NCBI GenBank assembly: GCA_026393755.1
Contig: JAPKZO010000018.1
Coordinates: 78,279 to 142,278 of the forward strand
Length of the DNA stretch: 64,000 nucleotides
Direction: 5' to 3'
Source of the DNA: Acidobacteriota bacterium
GTDB lineage: Bacteria; Acidobacteriota; Vicinamibacteria; Vicinamibacterales; JAKQTR01
How positions within the stretch are numbered: the stretch's first letter is position 1; each line of letters begins with the position of its first letter. Shown in pieces: positions 8,252 to 15,126 of this stretch. Position numbers and translations under genes: made by a program. The notes under the pieces are model-generated. The model did not search any database and was not told the origin of the DNA. It worked only from the letters and a program-made list of their open reading frames with translations.

Positions 8252-9427
8252 ATGAACGGTGTGGAAGGGTTCATCTATCCGAACGAGCTCGAGTTGCAGT
8301 GGAGCGTGCTGATCGTCCTCTACCCGTTCATCACAGGGTTGGTGGCCGGCGCGTTCATCCTCGCCTCGCTCGAGCGCGTCTTCAATGTGCAGGCGGTCAA
8401 GCCCACCTACCGCCTGGCGCTGCTGACGGCATTGGCGTTCCTGCTGGTGGCGCCGCTGCCGCTGCAGCTGCATCTGGGACATCCCGAGCGATCACTCGAG
8501 ATGTACCTGACGCCGCACACGACGTCGGCAATGGCGATGTTTGGCTTCGTCTATCTCTGGTACCTCATGGCGGTGCTCGTGCTCGAGATCTGGCTCGATT
8601 ACCGCAAGGACATCGTCCTGAAATGGCGGGCCAGCCAGGGATGGCTGCGACTGGTCTACGGGGCGATGGCGCTCTGGTCCGACAACATCAGCGAGTCGGC
8701 GCTCAAGCTCGACGACCGGATCGGCAAGACGCTCACGGTCATCGGGATTCCGTCGGCGTTTCTGCTGCACGGCTACGTGGGGTTCATCTTCGGATCGATC
8801 AAGGCGAACCCGTGGTGGTCCACGCCGCTGATGCCGATCGTGTTCCTGTTCTCCGCCATCACGTCCGGGATCGCGTGCATTCTCCTGATGTACTTCGCGA
8901 CGTGCTGGTACCGGAAGGTGACCGTCGACATGAAGTGCGTGGACACGATTGCCACGTACCTGTTCTACGCTTTCGTCGTCGATTTCACGCTCGAGATGGT
9001 GGATCTGATCCAGCGCATCTACGAGTCGGACGAGTCGTTCCGGGCGCTCGACTTCATGGTGAAGACCAAGCTGTTCACGTCGCAGATCGTCGTGCAGATC
9101 CTCATCGGGACCGTGCTGCCGATTGTGATGCTCGGCATCACGCAGTTGGTCAGACTGAAGGAGCCCGCACGGCGCGCCATCTACGTGTTTGCCGGCATCC
9201 TCACCATGATCGGGATCTTTGCGATGCGGTGGAACGTCGTGATTGGCGGGCAGCTGTTCTCCAAGAGCTTCCTCGGCTATACCAGCTACAAGATGGAGTT
9301 CGCGACGCGCGAAGGGCTGCTGCCGGCCATTCTGCTGATGCTCCTGCCATTCGCGATTCTGTGGGTGCTGATTCGCCTGCTGCCACCGTGGGGACACGAC
9401 GAACAGCCGCAGATCAAGCAGGTCTGA
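8252..9427 (+). CDS. NrfD/PsrC-family integral membrane quinone-reactive subunit
   Basis: 391 residues with nine to ten predicted membrane helices. The beginning, ELQWSVLIVLYPFITGLVAGAF, is characteristic of NrfD/PsrC/DsrP/ActC-type proteins, whose N-terminal helices form the quinol site. HLGHPERSLEMY after TM3 is a well-conserved family motif. In known complexes this subunit exchanges electrons between menaquinone and a ferredoxin-like subunit, here the preceding gene. The operon resembles the O-P-J part of DsrMKJOP or a minimal quinone:cytochrome module. The direction of flow cannot be inferred without a terminal partner. It closes the three-gene operon. Confidence 0.9.
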   Translation: MNGVEGFIYPNELELQWSVLIVLYPFITGLVAGAFILASLERVFNVQAVKPTYRLALLTALAFLLVAPLPLQLHLGHPERSLEMYLTPHTTSAMAMFGFVYLWYLMAVLVLEIWLDYRKDIVLKWRASQGWLRLVYGAMALWSDNISESALKLDDRIGKTLTVIGIPSAFLLHGYVGFIFGSIKANPWWSTPLMPIVFLFSAITSGIACILLMYFATCWYRKVTVDMKCVDTIATYLFYAFVVDFTLEMVDLIQRIYESDESFRALDFMVKTKLFTSQIVVQILIGTVLPIVMLGITQLVRLKEPARRAIYVFAGILTMIGIFAMRWNVVIGGQLFSKSFLGYTSYKMEFATREGLLPAILLMLLPFAILWVLIRLLPPWGHDEQPQIKQV

Positions 9428-9495
9428 CGGGCGGTGCGACATCCTCGTCCGAAGGCGGCTCGAGTTGATGGCACCCGTGCGGCTCTTCTTCCGGT

Positions 9496-9519
9496 AGGGG
9501 CACGGCATGCCGTGCCCCT
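9496..9519. repeat. Perfect 24-bp intergenic palindrome
   Basis: A perfect palindrome centred on GGCATGCC: AGGGGCACGGCA followed by its reverse complement. It lies 68 bases after the NrfD stop codon. Similar GTAGGGGCRCGGCATGCC elements are common as dispersed repeats in many environmental genomes. It may also act as a bidirectional terminator. Confidence 0.65.
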
Positions 9520-9579
9520 GCGACTTCGGATTGCCCGGCGAGAGCAGTGAGTTCCGGGCACAGCTCTCAGGGAGGAATC

Positions 9580-11328
9580 GTGGACGATCGGATCGTTCGT
9601 CTCGAGTCCACGGTCGACACACTCCGTGCAGAGATGCTGGCGCTTCAGCGACGCCTCGACGCGCTGGAGGCCGGGCGCCTCGCGGGTCAGACCGGCGAGT
9701 CTGACGCTCTTGCCGAAGAGTCTGCCCTTACCCAGGCGCAGGCGGCTCCGGCCGTTGCCGCTTCCCGCGGCTGGCGCGATCCGCTTCTCGTCGTGTCCCT
9801 CCTCGGCCGACTGTTTCTCGTTCTGGCCGGCGGATTCTTCCTGCGCGCGATGACCGACACAGGGGTGCTCGATCAACCGGTCGGCGTCGCACTGGGATTC
9901 GCGTACGGCTTGGTGTGGCTCGGACTGACCGACCGTGCGGGCGCGCGCCAGCACGTGCCGAGCGCTGTGTTTCACGCGATCGCGGCCGCGATGGTTGCGT
10001 TCCCGCTGCTGCTCGAAGCCACAACCAAGTTCAAAGTCCTGTCCGGCGCGGATGGCGCCCTGGTCATCGCCGTGTTGACAGCCGGCCTGCTTGCGGTCGC
10101 GTGGCGCCGGCGTCTGCACGCGGTCGCGTGGGTCACGGTCATGGTGGCGCTGCCGACCAGCATCTTCATGCTGGCCAAGACGGGCGTCGTCGTGCCGTTT
10201 GCCGGCTATCTCATCGCCTTCGGCGTGGCCACCTTGTGGATGGGATACTCACTCGACTGGCGGGCGATCCGGTGGCCTGTGGCGCTGGCCGCCGACATGG
10301 TCGTCCTCGGAGTGACGATGCGCGCGCTGGCGCCTGAACATCTGGACGCACCACAGATCGCCATGGTCGTGCAGTTGTCCCTGCTGAGCGCGTACGTGGT
10401 CAGCATCGCGATCCGCACGCTCGTGCGCGGGCGCAACGTGATTCCTTTCGAGGTCGTCCAAACGACGCTCGCCCTGATTGTCGGCTTTGGCGGCGCCGTC
10501 TCGGTGACCAGAGCCACGGGCGCTCTTCCGACGATGCTGGGAGTCGCCAACCTGATCTTCGGGGCGGCGTGCTACGGCGTGGCCTTTGCGTTTATCGACC
10601 GGCGCGAAGACCGCGGCCGCAACGTGTACTTCTACACGACGCTCGCGCTCGTGCTCGTGGTTGCCGGCCTCACGCTCCTGGTCGGCGAGCAGTGGCTCGG
10701 CGCAGTGTTCGCGGGGCTCGCGGTGGTGGCGGCCGGATTGTGGTCTCGGGTTGGACGCCTCTTTATGCTGCTCCACGGCGCAGCCTACATCGTTGCGGCC
10801 GGCATCGTGTCCGGCACGTTGAACTACTGCACCTGGGCAGTGGCCGGGGCCGCCGTCGGGCCGTGGGCAATGCCGGGTGCCGCCATCCTCGTGGTGCTCG
10901 CCGCCGGTGCGTTGTCGGCAGGGCTGGCCTCGGTGCAGCCGGAGTCGGACGGCAGTGCATTCGCGAGCGGGCCGAGGTTCGTCATCATCCTGATCTTTGT
11001 GTGGGCCGCCGGGGGCTGCGTCGTTGGCTACCTCGCCCCCGTGATGGGAGCGCTGACCGACCGCAGCGTGGACCCGGGTATCCTGGCCACGGTCCGCACC
11101 GGAGTGCTCGCACTGGCGACGCTCGTCGTGGCCTGGATCGGCCGCCACGACCGGTTCCGAGAGTGGGGATGGCTGGTCTATCCGCTCTTGATCGGGACGG
11201 GGCTGAAGATGGTGGCCCAGGACTTCACCACCTCACGTCCCGCGACCCTGTTTATCGCGATGGCTCTCTACGGCGCCGCGCTCATCGTCGCGCCGCGCCT
11301 GCGAAGAGGTCGCGTCCAGGGGACGTAG
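9580..11328 (+). CDS. Polytopic membrane protein with N-terminal coiled coil (DUF2339-like)
   Basis: 582 residues. The first 35 (RIVRLESTVDTLRAEMLALQ and onward) form a leucine-heptad coiled coil, then an Ala/Glu-rich linker. From about residue 75 to the end there are at least twelve hydrophobic helices with short loops. This plan, a coiled-coil start followed by a long string of helices, is that of DUF2339 membrane proteins, but no diagnostic motif lets me be certain. The GTG at 9580 is preceded by GGGAGG at ideal spacing and begins the coiled coil directly, so it is preferred to the GTG at 9547. The function is unknown. The gene stands alone between the NrfD operon and the Uma2 gene. Confidence 0.75.
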   Translation: MDDRIVRLESTVDTLRAEMLALQRRLDALEAGRLAGQTGESDALAEESALTQAQAAPAVAASRGWRDPLLVVSLLGRLFLVLAGGFFLRAMTDTGVLDQPVGVALGFAYGLVWLGLTDRAGARQHVPSAVFHAIAAAMVAFPLLLEATTKFKVLSGADGALVIAVLTAGLLAVAWRRRLHAVAWVTVMVALPTSIFMLAKTGVVVPFAGYLIAFGVATLWMGYSLDWRAIRWPVALAADMVVLGVTMRALAPEHLDAPQIAMVVQLSLLSAYVVSIAIRTLVRGRNVIPFEVVQTTLALIVGFGGAVSVTRATGALPTMLGVANLIFGAACYGVAFAFIDRREDRGRNVYFYTTLALVLVVAGLTLLVGEQWLGAVFAGLAVVAAGLWSRVGRLFMLLHGAAYIVAAGIVSGTLNYCTWAVAGAAVGPWAMPGAAILVVLAAGALSAGLASVQPESDGSAFASGPRFVIILIFVWAAGGCVVGYLAPVMGALTDRSVDPGILATVRTGVLALATLVVAWIGRHDRFREWGWLVYPLLIGTGLKMVAQDFTTSRPATLFIAMALYGAALIVAPRLRRGRVQGT

Positions 11329-11483
11329 CCCCCGACCAGACATCGCAGAAGCTGCAGCAGTTGGCGCCTGATGATCTGGCAGTTTCTGCTACGCCACTAC
11401 CAGGAACGCACGGGAACTCGAGCATTTCCTCGACAATCCGCGGCGGCATCGGTCCTGCAAGACGACGATGTATGATGCAGCCG

Positions 11484-12050
11484 ATGCCGCGTGTGCCTCC
11501 GCTCGATCGTCCCGCCACGTATGACGACCTGATGAAGGTCCCCGACATCATGGTTGCGGAGATCGTGGATGGCGAGTTGCACGCCACGCCGAGACCGGCG
11601 ACGAAGCACGCGCGGGCGTACTCGTCGCTCGGCATCCGGATCGGCGGACCGTACGACCATGGAATCGGCGGACCAGGCGGGTGGTGGATCCTCGACGAGC
11701 CCGAACTCCATCTGGGGCGCGACGTGCTGGTGCCCGACCTCGCCGGGTGGCGGCGGGAGCGTATGCCCCAGTTGCCCGACGCGGCCCACTTCACCATGCC
11801 GCCCGACTGGATCTGCGAGATTCTGTCGCCCTCGACGGCCAAGCTCGATCGGACCAAGAAGTTGGCCGTCTACGCCCGCGAAGGCGTGCGCCACGCGTGG
11901 TTGCTCGATCCGCTGGATCGGACGCTCGAGGTGCTGCGGCTCGACAACGGCCGCTGGACGATCATGGCCACACACAGTGACGCCGAAGTCGTGCGCGTCG
12001 AGCCGTTCGCCGACATCGAACTGGAACTGAGCGCGCTCTGGGCGGACTGA
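11484..12050 (+). CDS. Uma2-family (DUF820) putative restriction-endonuclease-fold protein
   Basis: 188 residues. It opens with PATYDDLMKVPDIMVAEIVDGELHA, the standard Uma2 start, and has the PD-(D/E)XK-like core: DEPELHLGRDVLVPDLAGW supplies the acidic residues and ICEILSPSTAKLDRTKKLAVYAREGVRHAWLLDP the E-x-x and Lys region. The family has the restriction-endonuclease fold but its biological role is unresolved; it is often multi-copy in cyanobacteria and soil bacteria. A TATGAT hexamer at 11471-11476 ends seven bases before ATG 11484, suggesting a leaderless start there; ATGs at 11472 and 11475 lie inside that hexamer and are disfavoured. Confidence 0.85.
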   Translation: MPRVPPLDRPATYDDLMKVPDIMVAEIVDGELHATPRPATKHARAYSSLGIRIGGPYDHGIGGPGGWWILDEPELHLGRDVLVPDLAGWRRERMPQLPDAAHFTMPPDWICEILSPSTAKLDRTKKLAVYAREGVRHAWLLDPLDRTLEVLRLDNGRWTIMATHSDAEVVRVEPFADIELELSALWAD

Positions 12051-12132
12051 CGGCTTGAGCGGGCGGCGGCCCGGAACGACAGACCTCCCCGTGGCGGTTG
12101 CGGCATCGTTCAGAAAAGGCTATTCTAGCCAT

Positions 12133-12432
12133 ATGAAAAGGGCTAGTATCACCGAAATGAAGAACGGCCTGAGCGCGCTCATCGATCGCGTCCGCCACGG
12201 CGACGCCATCGTCATCGAGGATCGGGGTGTGCCGGTCGCCAGGCTCGAGCCGGTCTCTGCCCCGGGCCGGAACAGTTCCGACGGCCGGATCGCGCGGCTG
12301 GTGCGCCAGGGTGTGGTCAGGTCCGCCGGCTCCGCGCCGCCCAAGCGGATCCTCGCCGCCGATCCGCCGTCTCCCAAGGGCGGGTTCAGCCTCAGCCACG
12401 CGATCATCGACGAGCGCCGGAACGGGCGATGA
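12133..12432 (+). CDS. Phd/YefM-type antitoxin
   Basis: 99 residues. The N-terminal half, MKRASITEMKNGLSALIDRVRHGDAIVIEDRGVPVARLEPV, is a clear Phd/YefM DNA-binding and dimerisation domain. The C-terminal half is variable and Pro/Arg-rich, as expected for the region that neutralises the toxin. The last four bases overlap the PIN toxin gene (ATGA), a typical co-translation arrangement. A TATTCT hexamer (12121-12126) ends six bases before the ATG, so the mRNA is probably leaderless. The pair should be autoregulated through the antitoxin binding the promoter. Confidence 0.9.
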   Translation: MKRASITEMKNGLSALIDRVRHGDAIVIEDRGVPVARLEPVSAPGRNSSDGRIARLVRQGVVRSAGSAPPKRILAADPPSPKGGFSLSHAIIDERRNGR

Positions 12433-12863
12433 GGTTCTGGGATAGCTCGGCGCTTGTGCCGTTGCTGGCGGCCGAACCGATGACCGGGCTCATTCACGAG
12501 CGTTACCTGCAGGATCCGGAGGTTGCCGTCTGGTGGGGCACGCCGGTGGAATGCGCCTCGGCTATCGCCAGGCTCGAGCGCGAAGACGCGCTGTCGGCGA
12601 AAGATGCGGCCACCGCGTTCGCGCGGCTCGACGCGCTGGCAGCGGCCTGGGTGCAGGTGGAACCGCGAGACGAAATCCGGGAAACGGCGCGCCGGTTGCT
12701 GCGCGTTCATCCGCTGCGGGCGGCAGACGCTCTCCAACTTGCCGCAGCGTTCGCGTGCGCCGAGCGCCGGCCATCCACACTGACATTCGTCACACTCGAC
12801 GACCGGTTGCGCACGGCGGCTGGCCGGGAAGGCTTCGACCTTCTGGAACTGACCGCCGGTTGA
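12429..12863 (+). CDS. PIN-domain toxin (VapC family)
   Basis: 144 residues. PIN-domain acidic residues are in place: Asp5 in FWDSSALVPLL, a Glu in TPVECASAIAR (about residue 41), an Asp in HPLRAADALQLAAA (about 98) and the final TLDDRL (about 121). PIN toxins are Mg-dependent ribonucleases that cleave tRNA or rRNA; the target here is unknown. It overlaps the Phd-type antitoxin by four bases and is the toxin of that pair. The length is normal and no catalytic residue looks lost. Confidence 0.9.
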   Translation: MRFWDSSALVPLLAAEPMTGLIHERYLQDPEVAVWWGTPVECASAIARLEREDALSAKDAATAFARLDALAAAWVQVEPRDEIRETARRLLRVHPLRAADALQLAAAFACAERRPSTLTFVTLDDRLRTAAGREGFDLLELTAG

Positions 12864-12907
12864 GTCCAGCCGGTCGGCCAATCGCCAAATCGGTCGGCCT
12901 CGCGAAT

Positions 12908-13906
12908 CTAATTCCCCAACGCGGCGATCGCTTTTGCTGCCCACTCCGGATCGTCGAGCATCGCGCGGCCGATACCAACGATGTCGGCGTCACCAGTCGT
13001 GACGATGCGGTCGGCGTGCGCGGGGTCGGCGATGCCGCCCGCCACCATCACCGGCACCGTGACGGTCTTCTTGATCGCGGCGGCGTAGGGCACGAAGTAA
13101 CCCGGGCCCCGCCCGGGATCATCCGATCCGGCCAGGCCCCCGGACACGTCGATGAGTGCGGCTCCGGCGATGGCAAGTCGTTCCGCCATCCGGCACGCGG
13201 CATCGAGTTGGAAGCCCCCCGGGTATTCATCGTGAGCGCCCAGCCGGACAAACACCGGGAACGATGCGCCGACGCGTTGACCGACGGCCGCGAGCACGTC
13301 GAGAACGGCCCGCCCTCGTCGATCCTCATCGCCGCCGAACTCGTCATTCCGGAGATTGGTCAACGGAGAGAGGAATTGGGACAGCAGGAAGCCATGAGCG
13401 GCATGCAGTTCCACCGCCTGGAATCCGGCGTTCTGCGCGCGCCCGGCCGCGTCGGCGAACGCGTTGGCGACGCCGGCCATCTGCTCGCGGGTGGCCGCCT
13501 CGGGAACCTCTCCGTGAGGCTCTCGGCGATGGCGAATGGCCGACGGCCCGAGCGGGATCAGACCGCCCGTCACCTTGGATGACGTGCGCGAGCCTGCGTG
13601 CGAAATCTGCAGACACGCGACAGCGCCTTCGGCCCGGATCGCCGAGGCCAGCCTGGTGAGGCCGGCCTCGCAGGCATCGCTGAAGACACCGAGCTGCGTG
13701 CCGCTATGCCGCCCCCGCGGATGCACGAACGCATGCTCGACGATGACGAGGCCGCAGCCGGCCGCCGCGCGGACGCGGTGGTACTCGACGATGGCGTCGG
13801 TGACCAGGCCTTCGGGGGTCGCTTTGCCGGACCACATCGGCGGCATCGCGATCCGGTTCCGAAGGGTCAGGCCCGAGAACGACAGCGGGCTCAGCAGCGC
13901 GCTCAT
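12908..13906 (-). CDS. NADH:flavin oxidoreductase, old yellow enzyme family (YqjM-like, single domain)
   Basis: 332 residues, a TIM barrel binding FMN. It begins with LSPLSFSGLTLRNRIAMPPMWSG, typical of OYE/YqjM, and has HAAHGFLLSQFLSPLTNLRNDEFGG (the conserved His and loop), FVRLGAHDE and the phosphate-binding VMVAGGIADPAHADRIV plus DIVGIGRAMLDDP. These enzymes reduce activated C=C bonds of enones or nitro compounds with NAD(P)H. There is no FeS/FAD extension, so it is not a 2,4-dienoyl-CoA reductase of the large type. The start at 13906 lies inside an ATGA overlap with the small upstream membrane gene. The frame is open to 14086, but those codons belong to the other gene in another frame. 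Confidence 0.9.
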   Translation of the reverse strand: MSALLSPLSFSGLTLRNRIAMPPMWSGKATPEGLVTDAIVEYHRVRAAAGCGLVIVEHAFVHPRGRHSGTQLGVFSDACEAGLTRLASAIRAEGAVACLQISHAGSRTSSKVTGGLIPLGPSAIRHRREPHGEVPEAATREQMAGVANAFADAAGRAQNAGFQAVELHAAHGFLLSQFLSPLTNLRNDEFGGDEDRRGRAVLDVLAAVGQRVGASFPVFVRLGAHDEYPGGFQLDAACRMAERLAIAGAALIDVSGGLAGSDDPGRGPGYFVPYAAAIKKTVTVPVMVAGGIADPAHADRIVTTGDADIVGIGRAMLDDPEWAAKAIAALGN

Positions 13907-14079
13907 CGCTTCGTGTCGTCCATCAGGCGCAGAGCGATGGCGAACATCAGCATACCGATCGCGCCACGCCAGTAGCCCTGCGGCCCGAGCAAAAATCCAA
14001 TTCTTGCGAAAGCCAGATACGTCCCGATGACGAATGCCAACGCGGACAGCAGAATCAAGGTCCAGCAGATGTTCTTCAT
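13903..14079 (-). CDS. Small two-helix membrane protein, 58 residues
   Basis: A short frame MKNICWTLILLSALAFVIGT... ending in ALRLMDDTKR, with two hydrophobic segments (about residues 5-25 and 30-50) separated by a Gly-Pro-Gln-Gly-Tyr turn. GGAG sits seven bases upstream of the ATG. Its stop codon overlaps the start of the old-yellow-enzyme gene (ATGA), so the two are translationally coupled and probably related in function. I do not recognise the family. Similar short two-helix proteins of unknown function are common in environmental bacteria. Confidence 0.75.
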   Translation of the reverse strand: MKNICWTLILLSALAFVIGTYLAFARIGFLLGPQGYWRGAIGMLMFAIALRLMDDTKR

Positions 14080-14220
14080 TGGTCACTCCCGGTGAACGCT
14101 AATAGTTAACCCCGACCCCAGACCCCCGCCTTCCCGCCAAAAGCGGACGCGGCCGTTCCCGTGCCCCTGGCACGCCGTAGCCAACGGCGAAGGCGGCGGC
14201 GCCATGATACTCTGATTTCC

Positions 14221-15126
14221 GTGACCGGTAACGTCCTCAAGATCGAGCGCTTTGCGGTGCACGACGGCCCGGGGATTCGCACGACTGTGTTCCTCAAGGG
14301 CTGCCCGCTGCGGTGCACGTGGTGCCACAGCCCGGAGAGCCAGACGGCGGCGCCGGAGTTGATGTTCCGCCAGGATCGGTGCATCGGCTGCGGCGAGTGT
14401 GTGGACGACTGCCGATTGGGCGCGATTCGCCTGATGGACGGCCAGCCGGTAATGGACGTGTCGGTCTGCCGGCGGTGCGGCGATTGCGCCGAGGGCTGTC
14501 CGACCGGTGCCCGGACGCGGGTCGGATCCGTGATGACCGAGTCGCAGGTGCTTCAGGAGATTGCGCAGGACACGATCTTTTTCGACCAGTCCGGCGGCGG
14601 CGTGACGTTTTCGGGGGGCGAACCGCTGATGCAGGCCGAGTTCCTGATGGCACTGCTCGACGGCTGCCGGGCGCGTCGCATCCACACGGCTGTTGACACG
14701 TGCGGAGCCGCCCCGAGCGAGGCGCTGGCCCGCGTCGCGGATCGCGCCGATCTACTCCTCTTCGACCTCAAGCACCTCGATGACGCGCGTCATCGCCAGT
14801 TGACCGGATCGTCCAACGTCCAGATTCTCGCCAACCTTGCGGCGCTCGCCGATCGCACGGCGAACGTCATTGTGCGGTTTCCGCTGGTGCCCGAGGTCAA
14901 TGACGGTTCGGACCATATCGCACAACTGGGGCGCTTTGTCCGGTCGATTGGATTGTCACGCATCGACGTCCTGCCGTACCATCGAGCGGGATCTGGCAAG
15001 TACCCGGCGCTCGGTCGCGAATATGCGCTTTCCGGATCCGAACCTCCATCGGGCGACGACCGCGCCCGCGCCGTACGCATTTTGACCGACTGCGGCCTGC
15101 AGGCCGCAGCGGGAGGCAGACCATGA
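14221..15126 (+). CDS. Glycyl radical enzyme activating protein (radical SAM)
   Basis: 301 residues from GTG 14221. The radical SAM motif CPLRCTWC (Cys28, Cys32, Cys35) is followed by an inserted eight-cysteine ferredoxin domain (CIGCGECVDDC from residue 54 and CRRCGDCAEGC from 83) that is present in all activases except the shortest PFL type. FSGGEPLMQ is the SAM-binding GGE motif. The enzyme uses SAM to abstract a hydrogen from the glycine of the partner encoded next. The two genes overlap by four bases. A GATACT hexamer ends nine bases before the GTG and no ribosome binding site is seen, suggesting a leaderless mRNA. An upstream frame to 14161 is Arg-rich and lies in a repeat, so it is not used. 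Confidence 0.93.
   Translation: MTGNVLKIERFAVHDGPGIRTTVFLKGCPLRCTWCHSPESQTAAPELMFRQDRCIGCGECVDDCRLGAIRLMDGQPVMDVSVCRRCGDCAEGCPTGARTRVGSVMTESQVLQEIAQDTIFFDQSGGGVTFSGGEPLMQAEFLMALLDGCRARRIHTAVDTCGAAPSEALARVADRADLLLFDLKHLDDARHRQLTGSSNVQILANLAALADRTANVIVRFPLVPEVNDGSDHIAQLGRFVRSIGLSRIDVLPYHRAGSGKYPALGREYALSGSEPPSGDDRARAVRILTDCGLQAAAGGRP

Noticed and set aside
7189..9468. 759-codon plus-strand frame
   Set aside because: It overlaps the cytochrome, ferredoxin and NrfD genes in another frame; its Arg/Gly/Ala-rich translation is a shadow.
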